Positions 1 to 8,723 of a stretch of DNA of 64,000 nucleotides are shown piece by piece. The stretch's first letter is position 1; each line of letters begins with the position of its first letter. Both the position numbers and the translations under genes were made by a program. The stretch is from Rhodocyclaceae bacterium (lineage in GTDB: Bacteria > Pseudomonadota > Gammaproteobacteria > Burkholderiales > Rhodocyclaceae): the NCBI GenBank assembly GCA_016702335.1, contig JADJEF010000020.1, positions 124,001 to 188,000 of the forward strand, in the 5' to 3' direction. The notes below the pieces were generated by a model that worked only from the letters and a program-made list of their open reading frames with translations, had not been told where the DNA came from and did no database searches.

Positions 1-1
1 G

Positions 2-130
2 ACCCAGATCAAGGACACTGATGGCAATCCCGTGTTAGAAATGAGCCGGTTTCAGTGCAACAGCTGTCATGTACCCCAAGTCGACGCCAAGCCGCTGGTC
101 GAAAACAACTTTGTAGGCGTTACCAAGTAG
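2..130 (+). CDS. napB: NapB C-terminus (periplasmic nitrate reductase cytochrome c subunit), partial
   Basis: The window opens inside a reading frame that ends at TAG 128-130. The 42 visible residues contain a CxxCH haem site (CNSCH) followed by VPQVDAKPLVEN, which is the typical end of NapB, the dihaem electron-transfer subunit that passes electrons to NapA in the periplasm. The downstream NapC-like gene supports a nap operon. The start and the first haem site lie outside the window. Assignment rests on the short C-terminal motif and context. Confidence 0.8.
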   Translation, partial: TQIKDTDGNPVLEMSRFQCNSCHVPQVDAKPLVENNFVGVTK

Positions 131-152
131 TCACTTTTCAAGGAGATCGTCA

Positions 153-488
153 ATGAAACTCATCACCAAAATCGCCTCACTTTCCATCGCTGCCGCCCTG
201 TCAGCCAGCGCCTATGCCGGTGCCGATGTCGATGCTGGCAAGGCTACCTTGAAGCAGAATAACTGCCTCAAGTGCCATGGCATGGAGAAGGACAAGGATG
301 CCCCCTCCTTCAAGAAGCTCTCGGCCAAATGGAAAGGCAAATCCGACGCATCGGCCAAGCTCAAGACTCACCTGACCACCGGCCCCAAGGTCAAGCTCGA
401 AGATGGTTCGGAAGAAGAGCACAAGAAAATCAAAGTCAAGGACGACGCCGAACTGGCCAACGTGATCGCCTTCATTCTCGAGCAGTAA
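153..488 (+). CDS. Small periplasmic class I cytochrome c
   Basis: A 111-residue protein with a signal peptide (KLITKIASLSIAAALSASAYA, cleavage near residue 22) and one haem motif CLKCH near residue 38. It has the layout of a monohaem class I cytochrome, although the distal Met ligand is not certain. The start ATG follows an AAGGAG ribosome site by about 7 bases. It lies between napB and the napC-like gene, 22 bases after napB, so it is probably co-transcribed and carries electrons in the nitrate reductase chain. Such an extra cytochrome is not part of the standard napDAGHBC set; its exact partner is unknown. Confidence 0.75.
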   Translation: MKLITKIASLSIAAALSASAYAGADVDAGKATLKQNNCLKCHGMEKDKDAPSFKKLSAKWKGKSDASAKLKTHLTTGPKVKLEDGSEEEHKKIKVKDDAELANVIAFILEQ

Positions 489-527
489 GCAAAGCGGATA
501 CCTACCATCAACTAGCGGAGTCGCACA

Positions 528-1232
528 ATGACGAACGAAAGCCCCGGAACACAGGGTAGATTGCGTGGGCTATGGGCCATGCTCAGAAAGCCCAGCGTGA
601 AATACTCGCTGATTACCTTGCTCACGGTCGGATTTTTTTCCGGCATCATTTTCTGGGGCGCGTTCAACACCGGTATGGAGGCCACCAATACGATGGACTT
701 CTGTATCGGCTGTCACGAGATGCATGACAACGTTTACCAAGAGTACAAACAGACTATCCACTACAGCAACCGCTCTGGCGTGCGCGCGGTGTGCTCGGAC
801 TGCCACGTACCCCGTGACTGGACACACAAGATCGTGCGCAAGATCCAGGCGAGCAAAGAGGTCTATGGCAAGATCATGGGCACCATCGACACCAAAGAAA
901 AGTTCGAAGCCAACCGCATGCGTCTGGCCACCAACGAGTGGAACCGCATGAAATCTGTCGGATCGATCGAATGTCGCAACTGCCACAACTTCGACGCCAT
1001 GAGTGCCGAACTGCAGAAGAAAACGCCGTACAAGAAGCACATGAAGGCCAAGGAAGAAGGCAAGACCTGTATCGACTGTCACAAGGGAATTGCTCACCAG
1101 TTGCCCAAGGAATACGAAGAGCCAGAGGACGAATCCCCGGGCACCTCTTTGAGTTCGTTCCCTTACGTTTGCCACACCAAGAGCAGGGTTCGCCCTGCTC
1201 TTTTTTTGTCTGCTCATCGGCATCGACCTTGA
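528..1232 (+). CDS. napC: NapC/NirT-type membrane tetrahaem cytochrome c
   Basis: The protein has one N-terminal membrane anchor (about residues 26-48) and four CxxCH sites (CIGCH, CSDCH, CRNCH, CIDCH), the signature of NapC/NirT quinol dehydrogenases that move electrons from the quinol pool to periplasmic reductases. The body matches NapC up to IAHQLPKEYEEPEDE. The last ~32 residues are not family-like: the frame runs straight through a perfect terminator hairpin at 1181-1207 and stops after it. In the neighbouring frame a TGA lies at 1150-1152, before the hairpin. The true C-terminus is therefore probably near 1150, altered by a one-base indel close to the C/G run at about 1135-1142. Confidence 0.85.
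   Translation: MTNESPGTQGRLRGLWAMLRKPSVKYSLITLLTVGFFSGIIFWGAFNTGMEATNTMDFCIGCHEMHDNVYQEYKQTIHYSNRSGVRAVCSDCHVPRDWTHKIVRKIQASKEVYGKIMGTIDTKEKFEANRMRLATNEWNRMKSVGSIECRNCHNFDAMSAELQKKTPYKKHMKAKEEGKTCIDCHKGIAHQLPKEYEEPEDESPGTSLSSFPYVCHTKSRVRPALFLSAHRHRP
1181..1207 (+). terminator. Rho-independent terminator of the nap genes
   Basis: GAGCAGGG and CCCTGCTC form a perfect 8-bp stem closed by a TTCG tetraloop, followed by seven T. It sits after the expected end of napC and is likely the operon terminator. The annotated napC frame overlaps it, which argues that the napC tail is frameshifted. Confidence 0.92.
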
Positions 1233-1509
1233 TGATTGACTCGACAACGACCTGATCAGGAGTGGAGGTTGGCCGTGAATGCGCCGGCGTGGAGACGACG
1301 AAGTCTTGGTGGTCATGAACAAGCCCGGCAGAGATAAGTCGCTGTTCAGCAGGGTGCGCGAACAGAGCCTGACTGGTGCGAGAAGGTGCCAAGGCCTGAG
1401 TGCTTCAAGACGGCTTTCAATTGCGCAAACGCCTCGACGCCATTGGCGGCGAAATCAGGCGTCCTCATCGCAAGGCCCGGAGAAACACAACGGCGATACG
1501 CGGTTGCGG

Positions 1510-3590
1510 CTAAGCGGCATGGCAGTGCGGCTCGTACGCTTTGAACCATTTCTTGGCAGTCCTGCCCAGAATTGCACTAAACCGGCTGACCTCTTCGAGC
1601 AGGGTTGCCGACAGACGCTCAAGTTCGGCCGTTGCGGCGGCGGTCTGGTTAACCGCTTGACTGTTGGCTTCGACCATCGTTGCAATGCGCTCGACATTGC
1701 GCGCGATGTCGCTGCTGGCAACGGCCTCTTCGCGCAGGCCATTGGCGATTTCCGCAACATCTTGCTGCACCTTCTGTGACCCCTCGCGAATCTTGCCAAT
1801 CGCCTCACCGGCACGCTGCGAGTGCTACCCCCCCTTGACCCGTAACACCCCTTCTTGCATGCTGCGCACCGCCCCGGTGGTGCCGTGCTGAATGGCGCCT
1901 ATCATGGTCGAAATTTCCTGCGTTGACTGCGTCGTACGCTCGGCCAGTTTTCGTACCTCATCCGCCACGACGGCGAAGCCACGCCCCTGCTCACCGGCCC
2001 GAGCCGCCTCGATGGCGGCATTGAGCGCCAACAGATTGGTCTGATCAGCGATGTCCTTGATTGTGCCGACAATGGCCGAGATGGCATCGGAATGGCGGCC
2101 CAGCTCGGTAATCACTACCGCAGACTGATTGACGCTCTCCGCGATCAGGCGCATCTCGGCAACCGTCTGCTCAACGATCCGCCCGCCCTCGGCCGAGAGA
2201 ACCTGCGCTTCATCCGAGATGCGCTGTGCGCCGGCGGTATGATCGGATATTTCGTTGATACCGACAGTCAGTTCCTCAACCGCTGCCGCCATCGCCGAGG
2301 CGGCTTCGGATTGCTGGCCTGAACTGTGGGCCACCGTCATGGCTGAGGTCGATACGACCGTTGTGGCTTCATCTAGCTTTTGCGCCGTCTCGCGAAGGGT
2401 TCGCAAAAGGCTTTGCATATTGTCAGCCATATGGTTGAAATGCTCGGCCACGTCATGCACTTCATCATTGCCGGGAACACAGACCCGCGCCGTCAGATCG
2501 CCCTTGGCCACCCGCTCCGCTTCATCACCCAAGGCTCCGAGCCCTTGACTCATGGCCATGTAGGTCCCTACCGCCAGCCAGGCAAAAATGGCAGACATGG
2601 CCAGCGTCGTACCCAAGGTGAGGTAGAGCGCACTCTCATCGGCTTTCAGCCGTTTGTCGACGACCTTGGTCAGGGTGGGCAACAGGCTGTCATACATCAG
2701 CGCGTAACCAAGATCAATCACCTGAGTCGACTGTTTGAAATACGCTGAAGACTCGGTCTGAAAGCCACCCGCCAGAATGTCGGTCTGCACCAAGGCCATC
2801 AGGGCATTGAGACCTTCTTCAAAGCGCCGGCTATTTTCAGACATGGCCTCGCGGGTCTCGGGTGCGTGGCTCACGACCTTTTCGAGTGACACCTTCTGAC
2901 CCTTGTAGGTCGCCTGAATGCGGTCGAGCAATATGCCCAAGGCCAGGCGCTGGTCATCTGTCAATTCCTTTTTCGCGAGCACGCCGGTGCCGCGCGCGCG
3001 TAGCTGCCCTAGCGCTTCGAGCATCATGGGCATGCGCTTGACGACAGGCGTCGGTCAAGTAGTAGCCGGCCATCTCGGAATCAATGGTAAGCGCGGTGTG
3101 GTCAGCGATATCCACCATGGCGCCAGGCCTGGTGCTGATCATCCGGGTATGGAGTGACAAGTTCTCCTGCGCGGGCAAGCCCATGCCCTCACTCTTTAGC
3201 CGGCTCCATTCCGCACGCAAGGCCTGCCACGCTCCGCTCTTGATCAAGGCCGGATTCATCAGTGCTTCTGCCGCCGTCAATTCTTTGTCCACGGTCTGCT
3301 CTTTTTCGGCCCGCTGGGGCTTAAGGGCTTCGTTGCCATTGAGCACCCCGGACGACAAACCACGATGCTGCTGCATGGCCTGAACCATACGATTCACCGG
3401 CTTCAGAGTTGAAATTCCCTGATAACTCTAGGCGGGAAGGCTCAATGGCGCTTTTCGAGTTCACGGTAAAACAAGCACCTGCAAGGCAACCACCGCCACC
3501 AGCGCAACAAAGCCGAGCAAGGGCAAATTTCTGCGGGTAGCGCAGACGATTCATCAGGCCGATGGCCGGGGCAAATACAACGCTCATCAT
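1510..3590 (-). pseudogene. Methyl-accepting chemotaxis protein with NIT-like sensor, broken
   Basis: The pieces in order are an N-terminal cytoplasmic/TM segment (MSVVFAPAIGLMNRLRYPQKFAL then LGFVALVAVVALQVL in a shifted frame), a helical periplasmic region starting QHRGLSSGVLNGN that resembles NIT nitrate/nitrite-sensing domains, a second TM, a HAMP domain and a classic MCP signalling domain (NLLALNAAIEAARAGE). Lesions are frame changes near 3510, 3460, 3400 and 3045, and an in-frame TAG at 1825-1827 just after a run of seven G. The frame then continues to 1510 with typical MCP C-terminal helices. Start chosen at 3590 because GGAG precedes the ATG pair. Its position beside nap genes suggests it once steered the cell in nitrate gradients. 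Confidence 0.82.
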
Positions 3591-3689
3591 AGACTCCAAC
3601 AAAGGGGAAAAGCAGGGGGGCGAGCTTAGCGTCCAGGATCGCGATCTCCATGCCCTGGGTCAAGATTCTGAATTTATTGCAACATCGAT

Positions 3690-6260
3690 CTACTTCGTTG
3701 CCGCAACCCGCTTGGCGATATGCGCCAACGCCTCCTCCACCTGATCGACGAGGATCAGGCACAGGTCACCCGCGTGCAAACGATCCAGGGCCAAGTCGAT
3801 CGCGACAAATTCGCCGGTGATCTCGTCGACACGCGCTACCTTGCTCGCCCCTTTCAGCCCCTCGCGCAGCAGCGAGATCACTTCACCATCGGCACGGCCG
3901 CGCTGACAGGCATCCTGAAACAGGATGACCTCGTCGAACACATCGCCCAGAATCTGGGTCTGCTGGCGAATGTCTTCGTCACGACGATCACCCGCCGCGC
4001 TGATCACTACATAACGCTTGCTCGCTGTCATGGCCTTGACCGCGTTGGTCAGTGCCAGCATGGCATCGGGGTTGTGACCATAATCGGCAACCACAGTCGC
4101 GCCCTTGAAGTCAAACAGATTGAAGCGCCCAGGCACCGAGCTACTGTCACTGATGAAGCCTGCCAGCCCCCGCTCGATGACGCTCCAATCGATCCCCAGC
4201 GCCCAGGCCGCCGCCACTGAGGCCATGACGTTCTCGACCTGAAAACCGATGGCACCGCCCCTTGTCACCGGCACTCCGGCAAGCGCCAGACGATGCTTGT
4301 GTTCGCCGTGCTCGGCGACGATGTCACCCTTATCGACATAGACCACCCGCTTGCCCAAAGCGCGATGCGCTGTCATGGCCGGGAGGGTTACATCACTGGC
4401 GAAGAAAGTCACGCTGCCAGGGCAGACTTCGGCCATCTTGACGCAGATCGGGTCGCTCGCATTGAGCACTGCGGTGCCATCTTTGGCCACATTCTGCACA
4501 ATGACGCGCTTGAGCACAGCCAGATCATCCACCGTGGTGATGTAGTTCAGGCCGAGGTGATCGCCCATGCCGATGTTGGTCACGACGGCGACTTTGCACA
4601 CATCAAAGGCCAGCCCCTCGCGCAGGAGCCCGCCACGGGCCGTTTCGAATACCGCCGCATCGACATCCGGATGCATGAGCACGTTGCGCGCGCTCTTGGG
4701 GCCGGAGCAGTCGCCGGTGTCAATACGCCGGTCGCCCACATGTACGCCATCGGTGCCCGTGAAACCCACCCGCTTCCCGCTCGCGCCGAGCAGATGGGCA
4801 ATCAGGCGCACGGTGGTGGTCTTGCCGTTGGTGCCGGTGACGGCAACCACTGGAATGCGGCCGTCATCATTCGGGTACAGCAGATCGACAATGGCTTCAC
4901 CCACCGGGCGGCCTTTGCCATAAGACGGCGAAGCATGCATGCGCAAGCCCGGCGCAGCATTGACTTCCACAATGCCGCCAGCCTGCTCTTCCAGCGGGCG
5001 GGTGACGGTATTGCACACCACATCAACCCCACAGATATCCAGACCCACCATCTTGGCCGCCGCGATGGCACGCTGGGCCACTTCGGGATGCACATCGTCG
5101 GTGACATCAGTCGCGGAACCGCCGGTGGAGAGATTGGCGTTGTTGCGCATCATCACGCGGGAACCCTTGGGCGGAACATCATCCGGCTGAAAGCCCTGAA
5201 TTTTCAGGCGCGCGACGGCAATGTCGTCAATACGAATGCGCGTCATGGGCGTCGCGTGGCCATCACCACGACGGGGATTCTTATTCTCTTCAGCGACCAG
5301 TTCGCGAATCGTATGAACGCCATCACCAATGACGTGCGGCGGGTCGCGGCGAGCGGCGGCAATCAGCTTGTCACCGACGACCAGTAACCGGAAGTCATGG
5401 CCGGGCAGGTAACGCTCGACCATGATGTCATCGCGAAACTCTTTGGCGACACGAAAGGCAATTTCCAGGTGATCACGCGTGAGCACGTTGGCGGTAACGC
5501 CCTTGCCCTGATTGCCATCCTGCGGCTTGACCACGACCGGCACGCCAATCTCTTCGGCGGCCGCCCAGGCGTCGTCCACATCACTTACCGGCCGGCCCTC
5601 AGGCACCGGCACACCGGCCGCCTTGAGCAGCAGCTTGGTGAGGTCTTTATCTTGCGCAATCGATTCGGCAATGGCGCTGGTACTATCAATCTCGGCCGCC
5701 TGAATGCGCCGCTGCTTGGAGCCCCAGCCAAACTGCACCAGGCTGCCCGAGGTCAGGCGACGGAACGGCACCCCCCGCGCCACAGCGGCATCGACGATGG
5801 CACCGGTAGATGGGCCAAGACGTACATCCTCATCGAGATCGTGCAACTCTTTGATGGCCGCATCGACATTGAAGGGGGTATCGGCGAGTGCGGCGCGAAT
5901 CAGATCTTCGCCAAACGACATGGCCATCCGGCCAACGTCTTCCTCGCTGTATTCAACCGCCACCTGATAGACGCCCGGCTCGATGGTCTGCTGGGTGCGG
6001 CCGAAAGTGACCGGACAACCCGCCTGAATCTGCAGATTCAGCACCGCAGCCTCGAGCACACTGGCCAACGACACAGGGCCGGAGCGACCCTTGGGTTGTA
6101 ACGCACCCAAGGCGGGAAAGCGCTCACGCACCCGCGCCTCGAAGCCGGGAATGTCGGCAATGACCGCCTCGTTCTCCTTGCAGGTAACAATAGCTTCGAT
6201 GGACGTGTGACGAGACCACAGGTTGGGGCCACGCAGGGCACGAATTCGGGATAGTTCCAT
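3690..6260 (-). CDS. cphA: Cyanophycin synthetase CphA
   Basis: The 856-residue protein adds Asp and Arg to the storage polymer cyanophycin using ATP. It begins with the family N-terminus (SRIRALRGPNLWSRHT), has a central ATP-grasp domain (VVVKPQDGNQGKGV region), and a C-terminal Mur-ligase domain with an intact P-loop GTNGKTTT near residue 471 and the ETARGGLLR motif. Length is close to the usual ~870. The ATG at 6260 is preferred over an upstream TTG because a TGAGGA ribosome site lies 7 bases before it. It follows the cphA' gene in the same direction after a 77-base gap that contains a dispersed repeat. Confidence 0.95.
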   Translation of the reverse strand: MELSRIRALRGPNLWSRHTSIEAIVTCKENEAVIADIPGFEARVRERFPALGALQPKGRSGPVSLASVLEAAVLNLQIQAGCPVTFGRTQQTIEPGVYQVAVEYSEEDVGRMAMSFGEDLIRAALADTPFNVDAAIKELHDLDEDVRLGPSTGAIVDAAVARGVPFRRLTSGSLVQFGWGSKQRRIQAAEIDSTSAIAESIAQDKDLTKLLLKAAGVPVPEGRPVSDVDDAWAAAEEIGVPVVVKPQDGNQGKGVTANVLTRDHLEIAFRVAKEFRDDIMVERYLPGHDFRLLVVGDKLIAAARRDPPHVIGDGVHTIRELVAEENKNPRRGDGHATPMTRIRIDDIAVARLKIQGFQPDDVPPKGSRVMMRNNANLSTGGSATDVTDDVHPEVAQRAIAAAKMVGLDICGVDVVCNTVTRPLEEQAGGIVEVNAAPGLRMHASPSYGKGRPVGEAIVDLLYPNDDGRIPVVAVTGTNGKTTTVRLIAHLLGASGKRVGFTGTDGVHVGDRRIDTGDCSGPKSARNVLMHPDVDAAVFETARGGLLREGLAFDVCKVAVVTNIGMGDHLGLNYITTVDDLAVLKRVIVQNVAKDGTAVLNASDPICVKMAEVCPGSVTFFASDVTLPAMTAHRALGKRVVYVDKGDIVAEHGEHKHRLALAGVPVTRGGAIGFQVENVMASVAAAWALGIDWSVIERGLAGFISDSSSVPGRFNLFDFKGATVVADYGHNPDAMLALTNAVKAMTASKRYVVISAAGDRRDEDIRQQTQILGDVFDEVILFQDACQRGRADGEVISLLREGLKGASKVARVDEITGEFVAIDLALDRLHAGDLCLILVDQVEEALAHIAKRVAATK

Positions 6261-6298
6261 GACATTCCTCAGCAATCACAAATCAGATCAGACAATTT

Positions 6299-6327
6299 CC
6301 GCAAGTCGGCGCTGGCGACACGGCGAT
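6299..6327 (+). repeat. Dispersed ~30-bp repeat, copy 1
   Basis: Core CCGCAAGTCGGCGCTGG followed by CGACACGGCGAT. It lies between cphA' and cphA, only 10 bases past the cphA' stop (which is at 6338 on the minus strand). Same unit as the copies near 11420, 29431, 32014, 50308, 51544 and 55154. Confidence 0.85.
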
Positions 6328-6337
6328 GCGGCGATTT

Positions 6338-8530
6338 TCACGCCACCAATGCCGCGCGGCGATCCGCGGCATAGGTCTTGATGCCAGCCGCAATGAGCTC
6401 GGGCAGCAAGCCCATGCCCCAGGTGGTCGCCACCGCCGCCAGTACATGCTCGGGGAGCACGCCCGGGCACTGGCCAATCAGTTCATCGAGTGACTCAAGC
6501 ACCTCAACGCGCTCACCCGCCGCGAGCACTATGCGTCCATCGTCAATCAACACACAGCGTCGCCCTTTGGCACGATGGTCCGCAATGGCGGGCGACGAGG
6601 CAGACAGCGAATAAAGCACAACATCACCGTCGCACAACTCCACTAAGTCCAGTGTCGCCGGCTCATCCGCATTGAGTACCGCCAAACCTTCGGCAAGCAC
6701 GGTATCTACTGGCCCGCGCATGACAGAGAAGAGTTGCTTGGTGTCTTCAATGTGGTAAGCGCCGAGGACTTCCTTCTGTGTGCCAAACGAGATATCGGTG
6801 ACCACCGCTACCCGACAGCGATCAAACGGCAGGCCATCACGCAAAATGGCTTCCGCATTGCTTTCGATGACTGCCGCCTCGATGGTGGGATTCATCAGCA
6901 CGCTCTGTGCGACGTCGAACCGCACCCCCGAGCGGGTGTCGGTTTGCCGGCGGTCAATGAATACGCCGTCGGCACAAGCCAGCCCCACGCGCTTGCCGGA
7001 AACCCGCAGCAGCCAGGCAATCAGCCGGGCAATGCTGGTCGTGCCGTGACTATCACGGCTACCGGCCACGCCAACGATAGGAATACGCCCGTCTTCCCCC
7101 TCCGGGAACAGATGGGCGGCGATGACCTTCCCCACCGGCTGCGCGGTGCCGCCGGCTGGGCGCAGATGCATGAGCAAACCCGGCCCGGCATTGACTTCGA
7201 CGATGGCTCCCCCCTGATCTTGCAAGGGCCGGGAGATATCTTCGGCGACCAGATCAATGCCGGCAATGTCCAGACCCACGATGCGCGCCGCCAGCCCCAC
7301 GGCCGCCGCCACCTCGGGGTGTACCAGTTCCGTGCAGTCGAACGCGACATTGCCGTTGCGGGCAATCAATACCCGCTGCCCGGCCGGCGGCACGGCATCA
7401 TTAGTGAAACCCTGACGCGCAATTTCTGTGGCCACTGCCGTGTCGCTATCGACGCGCACGAAACTCAGGGGATGATCTTCCGTCGTGCCACGCCGCGGAT
7501 CAGAGTTCAGGTCACGATCCACCAGTTGCCGAATACTCGCCGTGCCGTCGCCGGTGACCCAAGCCGACTCGCCGCGCGCCGCCGCAACGAGCTTGCCGCC
7601 AACCACCAATAACCGATGCTCATTGCCAGGAACATAACGCTCCACAATCACTTCGCTGCCATGACGTGCGGCAAACGGAAAGGCGGCCTCGACATCGGCC
7701 TGTGCGGTCAGATCCAGCGATATTCCACGCCCGTGATTGCCATTCGAGGGCTTGACAACCACAGGCAAGCCGATTTCCTCAGCCGCTTCCCAGGCGGCCT
7801 GGGGCGAGGCGACGATTTGTCCTTGGGGCACCGGTACCCCACAAGAGGCGAGCAGCATCTTAGTCATGTCTTTGTCGCTGGCAATACCCTCGGCAATGGC
7901 CGACGTGCGGTCGGTCTCCGCCGTCCAGATGCGACGCTGCTTGAGGCCATGGCCCAACTGCACCAGATTGCCGCCGTTGAGGCTGATCCAGGGAATTTTT
8001 CGCTCGACGGCTGCATCGACGATGCACGCCGTGCTGGGGCCAAAACAATGCCGGTCGACCAAACGGGAAATTGTGGCAACACTGGCAGCGAGATCAAAGG
8101 GCTGATCGTTCACCGCTGCAAGCAGCAACTCCCGTCCGGCCTCGATCGCCGCACGACCAACGACTTCGCTGCGCGTACGCATAGCCATCTTATAGACAGT
8201 GGTGTCGCCAATCTGTCGTGTCTTGCCGAAGCCCACCTTGCTACCCGCCAGATTTTGCAGCTCGATGCCGACGTGTTCAAGAATGTGTCCCATCCAGGTG
8301 CCGTCGCGCAAGCGTTCGATAAATCCGCCCACCTCACCGACACCGCAACGGTGCTTTGCGATTCCCGGCAACAGCCCGACCAGTCGATCGGTAAAGCCGG
8401 GCAGCTTATTGGACGGCAATTCTTCAAAGGCACCGATATCCACCCACGCTTCGATAACGGGGCGATAGGTCCAGATATTGGGACCTCTGAGGTAGTTGAT
8501 CCGCAAAAAAACAATGTCTCGTTGCTTCAT
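6338..8530 (-). CDS. cphA': Second cyanophycin synthetase CphA' with degenerate Mur-ligase P-loop
   Basis: A 730-residue CphA paralogue. It keeps the N-terminal RINYLRGPNIWTYRPVIEAW motif and the ATP-grasp domain (VVVKPSNGNHGRGI), but the Mur-ligase P-loop near residue 485 reads GSRDSHGTT instead of GTNGKTT, so the ATP-binding Lys is missing. Betaproteobacteria often carry such a cphA' beside cphA. By analogy with cyanobacterial CphA2, an enzyme with only one working ATP site could polymerise beta-Asp-Arg dipeptides; this is inference. The ATG at 8530 is chosen because the family N-terminus starts there; an in-frame upstream start at 8596 would add 22 unconserved residues. Confidence 0.9.
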   Translation of the reverse strand: MKQRDIVFLRINYLRGPNIWTYRPVIEAWVDIGAFEELPSNKLPGFTDRLVGLLPGIAKHRCGVGEVGGFIERLRDGTWMGHILEHVGIELQNLAGSKVGFGKTRQIGDTTVYKMAMRTRSEVVGRAAIEAGRELLLAAVNDQPFDLAASVATISRLVDRHCFGPSTACIVDAAVERKIPWISLNGGNLVQLGHGLKQRRIWTAETDRTSAIAEGIASDKDMTKMLLASCGVPVPQGQIVASPQAAWEAAEEIGLPVVVKPSNGNHGRGISLDLTAQADVEAAFPFAARHGSEVIVERYVPGNEHRLLVVGGKLVAAARGESAWVTGDGTASIRQLVDRDLNSDPRRGTTEDHPLSFVRVDSDTAVATEIARQGFTNDAVPPAGQRVLIARNGNVAFDCTELVHPEVAAAVGLAARIVGLDIAGIDLVAEDISRPLQDQGGAIVEVNAGPGLLMHLRPAGGTAQPVGKVIAAHLFPEGEDGRIPIVGVAGSRDSHGTTSIARLIAWLLRVSGKRVGLACADGVFIDRRQTDTRSGVRFDVAQSVLMNPTIEAAVIESNAEAILRDGLPFDRCRVAVVTDISFGTQKEVLGAYHIEDTKQLFSVMRGPVDTVLAEGLAVLNADEPATLDLVELCDGDVVLYSLSASSPAIADHRAKGRRCVLIDDGRIVLAAGERVEVLESLDELIGQCPGVLPEHVLAAVATTWGMGLLPELIAAGIKTYAADRRAALVA

Positions 8531-8723
8531 GCTTGGCAGCCCGTTCCTACAAATGGTCAGTGGCCCATATGCCTTGGCCTGACGGCTATACTCCACCGGA
8601 CATACTCGCCCGGCACTGCGATCAGGTTACATCAATCCGGGCAAAACTTTGCCGGCTGACGCTGCGAGACACTCCTTGCCAAATCTTCCCTCACCTACAC
8701 CCGACCAGCCCCCCAATCAGGCC

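Noticed and set aside
1825..1827. In-frame TAG codons in otherwise continuous frames (1825, 41745, 49318) as possible stop-codon recoding
   Set aside because: Two of the three genes also carry frameshifts and the third lies in a decaying element. TAG is used as a normal stop in this window (for example napB and the 42340 integrase), so nonsense mutation or sequence error is simpler.
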